From the NCBI GenBank assembly GCA_016617855.1, contig JAECUM010000798.1, positions 1 through 64,000 on the forward strand: 64,000 nt of DNA, read 5' to 3'. Shown piece by piece: positions 49,701-61,965 of this stretch. Within the stretch, counting starts at the first letter, position 1; each line of letters starts with the position of its first letter. The notes beneath the pieces are model-generated. The model was not told where the DNA came from. It ran no database searches and saw only the letters and a program-made list of their open reading frames with translations. Source of the DNA: Megalonaias nervosa. Its lineage: Eukaryota > Mollusca > Bivalvia > Unionida > Unionidae. The position numbers and the translations under genes were made by a program.

Positions 49701-50323
49701 TTAAGCAACAGTTGTACACAGAATGCATTGAAGACAAACACAAAAAAGACTTAATGGTTTTATTGTTCATGGATCAATAATAATAAAATTAACACTTATG
49801 AGCTGACATCTTTCAACAAAAAACTGAGATCAGAATTCTCAAAAGGCCTAGCCAATGATTCAGGTACTCATATTTCTGATAATGTTTATTTTGGCACAAT
49901 ACTTAAGAAATTGGTGAAATTATAAATGGAGTGTGCTGTAGCACGGTCACACTGTTTTAGTCTCTGCGATAAGTTATGCAGCAAAGTAATCACACTTACA
50001 TTAATTAATAAAAACCAACATTAAACAAATCCAGTGGTCTAGTGGTTAGAGCATATGCGGGGAGGTCATGGGTCTCAAACCCTGACTGAGCCATATCAGA
50101 GACTTATTAAAATGGTCCTTGCAGTTGCCTTGCTTGGTGCTCAGCATAAAGAGGTTAGTGCTAGGACTGGTCGGTCTGGTGTCAGGATAATGTGATTGGG
50201 TGGGACATGATGCTAAATGTCTGTGGCAAGATTCCCCAGTGCTAGACATCACTATCAACTGTCACACTTCAGACATTGTAACGATATGACTGAAAAATTT
50301 GAAAGCTTCATTAAAAATACAAA

Positions 50324-50354
<31 letters not shown>

Positions 50355-53300
50355 AAATTGAAAAACAGAACTTTACATGGCAAGTAAATGAATCAACTGT
50401 GCTTTAATCGCATCAGCATCTGCCACTCATAAAAACATTAATTATTATCCATTGAAATTAATTATTACTTATTTGACTTATGTGACTAGTTTTAATGTTA
50501 TTCACAATGAAAGCGTTAAATAGTTTTCACTTTTTATATAGAGCAACATAATCTTGTATGTTGTTCGGATGGAAATTTGTTTTCACTGGGTGGCTAATAT
50601 TGTTTAAATAAACATTAATCATTATATATGTGTCAATGACCTAATGAAATCCAAAATGTGACTATAAGAACTTGTGGCAATTTGATTCATACATTTAATT
50701 ATTTGAGGCTATTTCTGAAGATAAACAAGTCATTTATCCAAAGACCAAAAGAAATGACAGCCTGTCTGTCTTGAAGAACCACAGTTGTGTCCAAAGACAT
50801 CATTACATAAGTAATCTTCTAAAGCAGTGTCCGAAAAATGCAAGGTATTAAAAAATGCTTTGGCAGCAAAACAAAATTGGTGTCCTTATTAGCAAATAGT
50901 GTCTGAAGTTGTACAGAAAATATGGTAGCAAAAGTTTGTTATTGATTATTACAGAAAGTTTTAACACCTTTAATGAATGAGTCTCACCATTGCGTGTCAG
51001 GAGCATTTGGAACACTTAAGGCTTCTTGGCAGTGGCTTTATTTGTCAGTAGCAACAATAAAGTACCATCAGAAATTGAACAAGAAAAACTGCTTCAATGC
51101 CTAAAATTGGTGTGATACATCATTTTCATAAAAGAGTGCTTATGTTACAGTAAAAGGTGAAAATTGCTTCAAATCGGAAAATGCCATCTTGAAAATCATG
51201 TTCAGTTCAAGGTAAGTTTCTGCTGGCAGTTTGGTATGCATCGATGTTTTTGTGAAAATGATGTAGTGCAGTGATGACGCTGATGTATCTACTGTTTGTC
51301 TTGGCAGTTTTTCTTTTTGGTCAGAGTAGCTTCGCTTATTTTATACACACAACCAATTGAGATTTTGAGTTTATCCCAAAAAGCTTAAGCAGTTGAAAAG
51401 ACCGATGTTGTTGTTTGGGTGGTGAGATTGATAAATTTGGTAGCTGATGATTGCTTATTTAGATTCTTGAAACATTGCAGGCCTCCAACAGGATCTATGT
51501 TGCTGTTCAATCGTAACCAGGTCAGGTATCGAAAGGATGGGTACTGCTGGAAGAGAAGGAAAGATGGAAAAACTATCAGGGAAGATCACATGAAACTGAA
51601 AGTTCAGGGAGTAGAGGTTAGTAATGGAAATATATGACATATTAATCAGCTCAGGAATTATTCAAGATATCTGACGCAGTTTGATGTGTACATTGTCGCA
51701 GGTACCCGTAATGGGTCTTACGGTTCATACAGGTCTTGAAAAACAGTTTTATTTGATGTCTTATCTTTACACATTAGAAAAGGTGGGAAAAGACGGTGAA
51801 AAGTCAGAAAAGCCTTAGATTTGCATTTGATTTTCCCAAATTTGTGACTTAATATTATTAAGTGTTTTATTTGTATCTTTTAATTGTTTTGGGACAACTG
51901 AGTGATAATGATTGTTCAAATCCTTCATTGATTACATTGATTCATATACCTACAGTAATATCTCCATTCTTATGGCCAGACTTTGATGCACTTTTACTAA
52001 GACTTCCCAAAGCTTAGTTCCTATAAGTAAGTGAATGCAATGGGCATATGAAACATGGTGAACATTGATTCTGTTGCCTGCTTTTTGAAGAAATTCTGAG
52101 AAAAAAGATGAGAACCCATATTCATGCTATATCACCCTCCTTTACCTGAAATCTGATAAATCAGCCTCCAGACCTATCTTGGTGTATTATACGGTTTGTG
52201 GGGTGATTGTAGCTTAAACTGACAGCCATAGTGCAAAGTCAGAAAGTACAGTCAACTTACATGTACTATTTGTTCAGTTTTCTTAAAAAATAAAATCAAT
52301 AGAAAAGGCACAGGAATTAAATAATCAGGAATACAAGTTTAGTGACATGGTAAAATCCTGAAGAAGTACGATATAAAGATTGGACAGAGCTCAGAAGTTA
52401 CAATGTAGTGTTTTGACAAAGAACATATGCAACTGGAAAATTAGTACCAGCTAACTGTTTTCACCCTGCTATTAATGCATGTATGTTGATGTTATGTTTC
52501 AAGATATACTATTCACACTTTATTTGAATGATGGGCTTGACACAAATACATTAAAAAGTTTTCAAAATTTTACTTTAAAAGTGGATAAATTAATTTAAGT
52601 AAGCCCTTGAAAAAATTATAACAGACTTTGCAAAGTACTTAAATTTGGTATCGGGATTTTTGTATGAACCATGGATTTTGTCTTGTTGGCTCCATTTTGG
52701 ATAGAATTATGGCTTATGACAATTAACTTCAAGAAACATTAAGTATATTGAGATACAATTTTGCATGCACATTTTTGCATAAAATTACATTGCCTTGTGT
52801 GGATTCTGTCTTATTTGTAAGAGCTATGCCCCCCTGATAACTCATCCTCCTGACTTGGGTTTTTACGATGTAACTTGACTAAGCTTGGTTGCATTTCAAC
52901 CAGATTTTGCGTGCAGTTTTATATTTGATGAGACCTTGAATGAGTTTAATTTCATGTTTTTCACATTATCTGGTAGGAGAGTTATGGCTTCTCATTGCCC
53001 ATCCTTCTAACTTTGCTTTCTATAGCATAACTTTACTAAGAAATATTGCTTTTCAGTCAAAGTTATAATGAATGTATATATTTATGAGATTCCATTTCGT
53101 CATTTGCCCATCTTCAGTTTTTGTTTTTCCAACAAAAGTTCTTTTATTTATATACTTGCTGAGTAAGTTGAAAAGAGAGGGGCAATTTTTGATGCACCCA
53201 TTGCTACTAGCTCTATTTTATTTTCAGTGTATCTATGGCTCCTATGTCCACTCAGCTATCCTCAATACATTTCATCGAAGATGTTACTGGCTTCTGCAGG

Positions 53301-56300
53301 TATGATGCATTTGATAAAAGTAGTGACATGTTTTACAGCAGATGTTGGTTTTTCTTCAGCTTGACAACACCACTGAGTTTTAATCATTCGTGACATGGTT
53401 ATGAGGGAAAATATTGAATATTCAGTGAAACCAGTCTTAATGGACAACACAGTGATAATATGTAATGGGTACCTGCTCATGAAGGAAAACGTTGTGAACC
53501 TTTTTTTTTTTTTCATCTTTATATTCAGCCTTTATTTAAAGGACTTATGTCACAAAGGACAAAAAATTGTGGTCATTTTAGTGACTTAGCCTTACAAGTT
53601 TTACTCTCTGTCACCATGGCACTTGTTATTTACTGGGTGGCTCATATCAACTATTGGAAGAAAAGACAATTTCTTCTTACTCTTATTAGTGTGGATTATA
53701 CATATATCAATTAATTAATGATTATCACATTTAAACGTTATGAAATAATTACTTTTTTCAAAGATTGATGTAAATATGATTGAGGATTATTAGGCGAATA
53801 ATTAAAAGGTCAAAATGTTATTCTGTGACAAATCTTAAAAGTATTTATTTGCTTTTACCAAGACAAGCTGCTATTCAGATTTTAGAAAATTCCGTAAAAC
53901 ATGAGGAATTAAAATCCTCTCATGAAACACATGAAAGCATGGTCACACACATTCTTGTTTATCAGTAGAGGTTGTGTACTGCATATTTATGATATTCACA
54001 AGGCCAATTTACTGGAAAGTTTCATATTATTTCACTATGAATAAAATTTGAATTAATGGTCTCATGATGGCTATGGAAGCATGAATAAATGTTTCTCTGT
54101 CAATTACATATTTTCACAATCACTTGAACATTGGGCAATAAGCTACACTACCTCTACAATCCAGCAATCCCTGAAAGACCCATCTATCTATATATCTATA
54201 TAGATCATACAGACAAAGGGAAAAAACTCTTACTCATTACCTCCCTAACCACCACTAAGTGGTTGTTTACCAGTTTAAGATTTTGCCCGAGTAAGACCTT
54301 AGGTTATGTGTATGGGATATAAAACTGATCTAGCCAATTTTTTTGTTACCAGCCATCATTGTCATATGCCATCCAGGTATCTGAAGTACCATGTGTACCA
54401 GATGATCAGGGATCATTCCTTTTCATGGGCATTGCTGCATACCAGCCATCAGTACCACAGCACACCTCTCCCTCGATAACAATGTGGTCACAAACATAGA
54501 CCGCACTATAAGCCAGGGCACGAGTTACCAAGGGACCTCAGCAAATTGAAAAAAATCAGCTTAGACATCGAGAAAACTGCAGGGGGGTGGGTATGGAACT
54601 GGGCTTTTTAATGACTGAATCCTCGTTTTACAATCATGTCGATAATAATTGTGAATAACATGCTTTTTCTAATGAAATTGTTCATTTTTCGGTATAAATA
54701 ATGTTTATTTTCAAAATGTCCAACATGTGAAAGATTGTTCCAACTGGTTTCAGCAACCATCATGTGTACGTGAAAACATCGGTGTATTACATCACTGCTT
54801 TTTGTTTTGTTGATTAGTCTGGTTCCTGGTGTGTGTTTAGTAGTATAATGCCAATTTGGGAGTCAAAGTAATTGGGAACTAGACTAACTGACGATACAGC
54901 ACCAAACAAGATTCCTTTTTTTTTCAAAAACTAGCAACTTTTATTTCATAAGACAATCGTCTACATCAAAACTCAATTTTTTTTTTTTCAATTAGTACAA
55001 TATTGATGTCGTGATTTCATTGGAAGTAATAGTGAAACTTCTTATCATCCTTGAGGACATCTGTAAGTGCCAGTTCAGGAATTCTCTGAAACTCTCTGGC
55101 CCACAATGTGAAACCAAGCTCTTTATTTTATGAAGTATTCTTTTCGCTTGGTTGCCTTGCTATCTTTGATCGCAGATAAGAATGTGTCAGTTAATTTAAG
55201 GTAGCTTAATTATGTTACATAAACAATAACATTTATAACAGTGTTCGAATGATCAACTGAAGCGTGTTCACCCAACATAACGACCGGGGCCGCTAGAATT
55301 TAAGTATGCAGGATTTGCATGCCTTTTAACTTTTCTTTTATTCCACCTCCTTTATTTGATTCAACAGACATGATTAATGTGATAATAGAAAGGAGGTCAG
55401 CTTTTAATTGTTGTTGTTGTTGTTGTTGTTGTAGGGTTTAACGCCATTTTTCAGCACAAGATAGGCTATACATGGCGGCCAGTATAATTGGTGGAGGAAG
55501 AACCCTGGAAAACCCAGGGAAGAACCACCGACCCACGAGAAGCTACTGGCAGGCTTTCTCATGTGCCCACGTTAGCCGAGCCTGAGACTAGAACTCACGC
55601 AGACAGAGGTGAGATGGCAGTAATCCGTAACAGTGAGCGCTTTAGACCACTCGGCCACTCGGGGCCCCGCTTTTAATTGAGTGCAACAATACAACAGATA
55701 CTTCCACAAGTCAGTTAGCAATACACGGTCGGCACTTAATTAGGTTCTCAGAGAAACATTTGTGGACATTGTTGTAATGGTAGATTGACACATTTTACAT
55801 TTAAATACACATTACATTTATGATGATTACACTTAAGAGAAACTAAAAGATAGAATTATAAAACAAATTTCACTTAATAAAATTTACTTAATTGGCATTT
55901 AAATATTAATGTACAGCCTAGACTATGTGTAAGTTGCATTTTCATTGATCGAAATTTCCTTGAATATCTTTAATTATGGTGTACTAAGAATGGCGTTTGG
56001 GAAGAAAATGTAACCAATTATATGACTTATTAAAAGTTGATAATTTCAAAATGTTGATTAAAATTTCCAGGTCCTGTCTACCGTTTTGGACCATAAAACG
56101 AGCGTTATATCAACGTTTCAGTTACCAATTTTGATAGCGATTTTCTTCAAGTTCAAGAAATAGGAATAAATTTTTTTTGTATTTTGTGGTTTACAAAAAA
56201 TGGGATCCACGCCTGACCCCGCGTTATAAGCGGGTCCGCGAGTTATCAGGGCACGAGTTATTGAGGGAGTGGTGTATATGGAACCATATGGGGATTGGCG

Positions 56301-59300
56301 TAACTGATCAGTTTGTTTTATAGGCCAACCAGCCATCCAGCCTTCTGTCTGTCAGTACCTCTGTCCTACCAGTCATTCCTTCAGCCTGGCAGAACATATA
56401 ACATCAGTTGCCATGTCTTCAGCACAGCTTGAGGGCCTGACTTGATTAGCATATCTAATGGGAAATACTTGCCAGTGCCTAGGGACAATGGTACTACTAC
56501 GCATACTTTGATTGCCTCTTGTTATGTTGTATGCAGACTTGGAAGCTTTGGCAGATGATGACAGTGGATACTATGATTGCATCAGCAGCCTTGATCTGCC
56601 TTCTACCTCTGATCCTACCATGGATAGGCAAGATTCATTTCTAAGGCCATAGTGGAATTTATTGGAATTTGTCACCATACAAATGCCCTCTGCCACTGTC
56701 TGTGAGCCAGAAGTATAAAGTCAAGGTTTTGATAGACATTGAAGATGAGGAAGAATATACATTAATTTGCTGTCTCCCATAGTGATTTCTGGTTGTCCTT
56801 TAAAAATCTAAAGACTTTTTTTTAGAAAGCCTTTATCTGTACCATATTGTATATGCAAGTACTGCACGCAGTTGGCAGTATACAGTATTTATGTTCCAAG
56901 TGTCTCATTTTGGCAGTACAGATGTCTACTCTGCGGTTCTACAGTGTCAACCACTGGTTGTTTGATGCAGCGTTAAAACTTATGCAGAATACAGTGGTGA
57001 TGTCATCAATGCTGACTTGACATCACTGGTACTTTCTTGTGCGGAGGACTATTTGGGTAATGAGCACACTTGAGATTTGACAACCTATGTTGCCAAACCA
57101 TAAATAAGGCAGAGTACCATTCAATGACCAGTACTTTTAAAATTTCATCAAATCTGGAGACTAATGCAATGAAACACATTTCTGTGTTTGTCATCTCTGA
57201 AACCTCAACACTCTTTCTTTCTATGCTCCGTTCTAGTTAGTTCACCTCTGTTGTTTGAGGGACATATTGAAGAAGTGCAGAAGCAAGCAGCATAGGAGGT
57301 TCTCCTCTAGCTTCATCTTACCTCCTTCATTTTTTTGACTCCAACAATCTTTTCCACAAAATATCCTCGGGGCTTCTGATTTTATTTATCCATCCTCCTC
57401 TCTTGCTGTGTTCCCCTTCAGTCCCCAACAGATCCTATTAAGGCAGAGATTTGAATGGAGGACATCATTATTTTCCAGGCATGCAGTGCTGGATTTTTCT
57501 AAATGCTTTTTCTGGTGCAAAACATGAAACATTTTTAATCAATTTGCCTTTGTGTCAAGAGGGTGGATTTTGTGATCAGTCTTGATTTGACCAATGCATA
57601 CTTTCATGTCCCTACCCATCCAACTCACACAACTTTCTATGATTCACCTTGCATGAACAATTCACCAATTGTAAATTCTATCTTTTAGTCTCAAAATCTT
57701 GTCATAGAGACATTTACAAAAATGGTAAGCTGCATCATTCCTTGTTCAGGACCTCCTTGTCAGGGGTGAATTAAACAAAATTGGATATCTTCCAAAAACA
57801 CAGGGTAAATTTTGTTTTACTGCAATAAATGAACAATCATGCCTCACTTTTCACCACCTCCACTTGGTAGTGAATTGGGAAAAGTTGGATCTTTTCCCCT
57901 CCCAATACTTTTTCCACCTGGGTATAGACTTTCAAACTATATGATTCTCAAGCTCTCAGTGGCCATCTCAAAATAGGAATTGGGGTGTCTGTGAGAAACT
58001 TTCTGCAACTCCTCAGCTTAGTAAATACAGTGGTGGATGTTATTCATCTAAGCTGGATATGCACCCTTGGCAGATGACTGCTGGCACATTGGTGCCTCAT
58101 TTCCCAGTCATCTAGATCAGCACATTACAATTTCAACCAAAATAAAAATGTCTTGCATCAGTGAGAAGATAAATAGTGGTGGGTTATAGTAGGAATTCCT
58201 CTGGGAAACCCCACATTGGATGCATTGGTTTGTATGGATGCCAGTTTTGTCTGTGGGGGTGGGGTGGGGGTACCTCACATCATCACAGTAAGTGGCAACT
58301 GGAGCCCTGAGAATAAGGCACTTGATATAAACATTCTGGAAATGAAGACTATATCTAACGTCTTTCAGATTGGAGAAACCAAGTTTGCAAGAAACTGATC
58401 CCAGTAATGTTGACAGTTCTGTAGTTCTCACCTACCGCAAACAGGGTGGGACCAAACCATCTAATATATGTGTCATGGCCTGGGACTCTCCATGATGGTG
58501 ATCCCAACACATAATAACAGTCTACATGAGACACATTTTGATGCATGCTCATTGTTTTGGCAAATTCTCTGTCAAGAAGGGACTAATTAGTCCCTTTACC
58601 CTTTAATCTTTCAGGAAGGTTGCAAACTTTGGGAGTATCCACTGTTAGATCTCTTTGCGATGAGGTAAAATCACAAGCTGTTCACCTTATCTCTCCCATC
58701 CTGTATCCAAAAGCCTGGACTGGGATACTCTGGAAGTCCATTGGGAGGGGATTTGGGGCCGTATCCACCAACTGCTCAGATCATGAAAAGTTATTCAGAA
58801 AATCAGTGACCAGACTTGCAAAGTAGTTCTGGTAACAACTTCAGATGTGACAAGTTCTAGGTTAACAATCTACCCAACTTAACAATGCACATCCCCAGAA
58901 AAATCCTGGCAAAATTCAACTTGCTCAGCAACCCCAGTCACAAATATTTTTTTTCCTACTTGGATAGACTTCTTAGTCGATTTTCTTATCAGTTATGGAG
59001 AAAATCCCATGAGCAAGAAAGCCCTTCACTTTTAAAGATTTGTTTGGAAAATGGCAGATTTTCAGGGACTGGTGTAGAAACAAAAAAAGGATTTTTGATG
59101 TGGTTAATTTCTGTCTCTGGCACAGACTGATGTTACAATCATGGGATTTCGCTTCATGATTTTCATCACTTTCAGAGATCATGGAGGAGTGAATATAGAC
59201 AAGCACAAGAACCTGTCAGACATGAAGGCCACCTTTGACTTTAAAAGGCCTAAATTACTCATCTTGTTTTCTAAGGGGAATCTTTCAATGGTTTTAAAAC

Positions 59301-61911
59301 TTTGCTCAACTCAGATAAGTTGGAGTCCTTAGCCGAAACCTCATTGAAGCTGCTGTCTTACAAGGCATGCTTTCTGATGGCTTCAGTCATGACATGTAAA
59401 GTGGTGAATGGCATGCCTTTTCTCTGCACCTGAATTATCTTAAACTGAGATCAGATGGTTCTATGGTCTTAATGATGCAACCAGGTATAGTTTAAAACTG
59501 GTGGCTGTCTTTAGGCAATAAAAAAGTTGTCATCCATTCTTTCTCTGCCATTAACATGTCAAGAGATGTGACAATACAAGACAGTGTTTATGTTCTGAAG
59601 CACTGCATGGAATACATGGAGAAGAGCTGTGGGTCAGATTAGAAGAGGTGGCTTAAGTAGATAATGTGCTCTGCATATTCTGCATTTTACCAGATAAACT
59701 TCATAAGAATTTCTGTTTTGAAATTAGAGCTATTTCAGCGAGTATCATATATGAATGCAGTTTTGATTCAAGATAGATGCATTTTGCTGTCATGCACAAT
59801 TAACCCTCCCCTATTTTTATCTCTGAGATGTAGCATCCCAGAGATAAGTGTTGAATATTGGTGTGTCCATTGGCTTTGGCTGAGATGTCTACCAGACACA
59901 TTTGAGATCAGCACAACTTCATGGTGGGGGTCTGTTTGTGGGTTTAGTGCTCCCTCTGGATTTTTTTCCCCCTGTGTTAGTAAGAGCTTCTCTTTTCTCC
60001 TTATATGACCATTGGATGTGTGTTCATCTTACTAGGAGAACAGTTTATTCATTGTATAGGGAATTCAAACCACCTTCCAATGACGGATGTCTATGAAAGA
60101 GGTTATATGCTGATGTATTTCCCACTGCCTCTAACTTTTCCTCCTACTATTATTGTGATTGGGGAATGTATTGGAAAAGAAAGTCAGCTATTTAGTAAAG
60201 TGATTGGGTAAGTAACTGAGTAGAAAATTTGTTTTTACATGATGCATATAATGATAGAAGACTACATATTAGAGTAGAAATAATGTTTCTTGCTTCAAGT
60301 CCTGTCAAAGATCAAGAATTTTATTCATTATTGAATGCACTCGCCTGTTCGTAACAGCGATATTATTCCTCCTCCCCCCAGCAAACTACCTATGTAAATG
60401 TACTGTGTATAACAATCACCTGCCTTCTGCAGACAGTGACCAGGTATATTTTTTAACCAAACAATGGTTTTTGTTGACCTTAAAGCCCCAGTGCAGCCAT
60501 TTTTTAATAAATTTTACCTTTCTTCCAATCTAACTAAAGTCCATTAGGAAGGAAATGATTTGTTAAAAAAGCTGTCTGACATAAACTGTTCTTTGAAATA
60601 AACAGGATGTTAGGTTTAAACGACATTCAATTATACAGTTTAGAATTAAGATGTGCTTCACTCAGTGAAGTGGCTCGTAATTCTGATCTTTTTCTGGAGT
60701 GTTCCAAAAGTTGTGATGTGATACATCTGACAGATTTAGTTAGTAAAAAATAACAAGAACATTTGCATGTGGTGCACACATTTAATTAAGAGCAAATAGA
60801 GAGGCATGCCCGCCTTTTTAATGCGGATCTGAGAAGAAAAAGCATGCATTAGATAAAAAATAACTCAGGTGAATATTGGTGATCAGCTTGGCCACTGGAA
60901 TATGCATGGAAGTGCAAACTTGGGCTAAAGATCATCTGACAGTGTGGTGTTAGCTTGTTATGTGTACAATAGTGACATCAAAACTTGTTGCAGTTTTCGA
61001 CTGAAATCGGTTCACCCATGGATGTCACCAATCAGCATTGGATTAATTCATACTCATGTAAAAATGGCCATGTTTCTCAGTTCGAGGGAGAAATTACATG
61101 GCTCATAATGTGATGAAACATCGATATTATCTGGTTTAAATGGAATCCAATGATGTTTTGGACCAATATATTTCATGATTCAGTTTTATTCAGATTATTT
61201 GGCATATATGACGTTTTGCACCTAATGGCAGCATTGGGGCTTTAAGTGTTAACAGGCAAATATCTATAGTGCTCAGCCAGTACAAAACTGAATTTTTGCT
61301 TCAGGAAGAAGGCATTGTTTAGAAAAAGGAACATCATGTGAATTGATGTTCAAACATTTCTTATTGAGCTTATACACATACTCCAGTCATGTTGACATGG
61401 TCACTCAAAGGTGTCAGTATTTCAAGTTCAAAAGCAAGGCATTTTTTTATAATTAGGGTTGAGGTTTGAAGCAGTTTATTTCTGGAGAAAGTACTTGTGT
61501 TATTGTAGCAGAGATATCCTAATGTGACAAGTGTATCACTGTAGTTTGAGAACTTATACTATTTGCCTGTCAATAAAATCTATCTCTGATGAGAAGAGAA
61601 ATGACTTACATCCATTTTCATTAGGGTTAGTGGTTTATGATTATTGAAATTTATACAACTTGGCCAACAAAAGAATCAGTCCTTTGTTTTATAGTCATAC
61701 ATAAACTGTAAATAAATAGTGAAATTATTGTTATATCATGGTGCACAAACAAAGATTCATGATTATTTTCAGTCAGTGATGATTTAATTTATTGGATGAA
61801 TTGCAGCAAATAGGATACAGTAATCTTGAGTGGAAATTACATTTGGGAAATAATATATACATATAATTTTTTATATTTTCAAATTGTGCCCATGAAACAA
61901 TCTTGATAAGG

Positions 61912-61965
<54 letters not shown>

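Larger units (their letters stand above)
57230..59650 (+). mobile_element. DIRS-type retrotransposon, decayed
   Basis: Reverse transcriptase, RNase H and tyrosine-recombinase remnants occur in the DIRS order on the + strand, in the sense direction of CAMTA. No terminal or split repeats could be identified. Numerous stops and frameshifts show it is long dead. Confidence 0.75.

Noticed and set aside
51419..51480. Upstream extension of CAMTA exon 4 in the same open frame
   Set aside because: The segment before the aaacattgcag acceptor has no CAMTA similarity, while exon 3 joins the G at 51481 in the correct phase.
58216..59130. Independent small genes at 58216, 58620 and 58885
   Set aside because: They are consecutive pieces of a single broken DIRS polyprotein in different frames.
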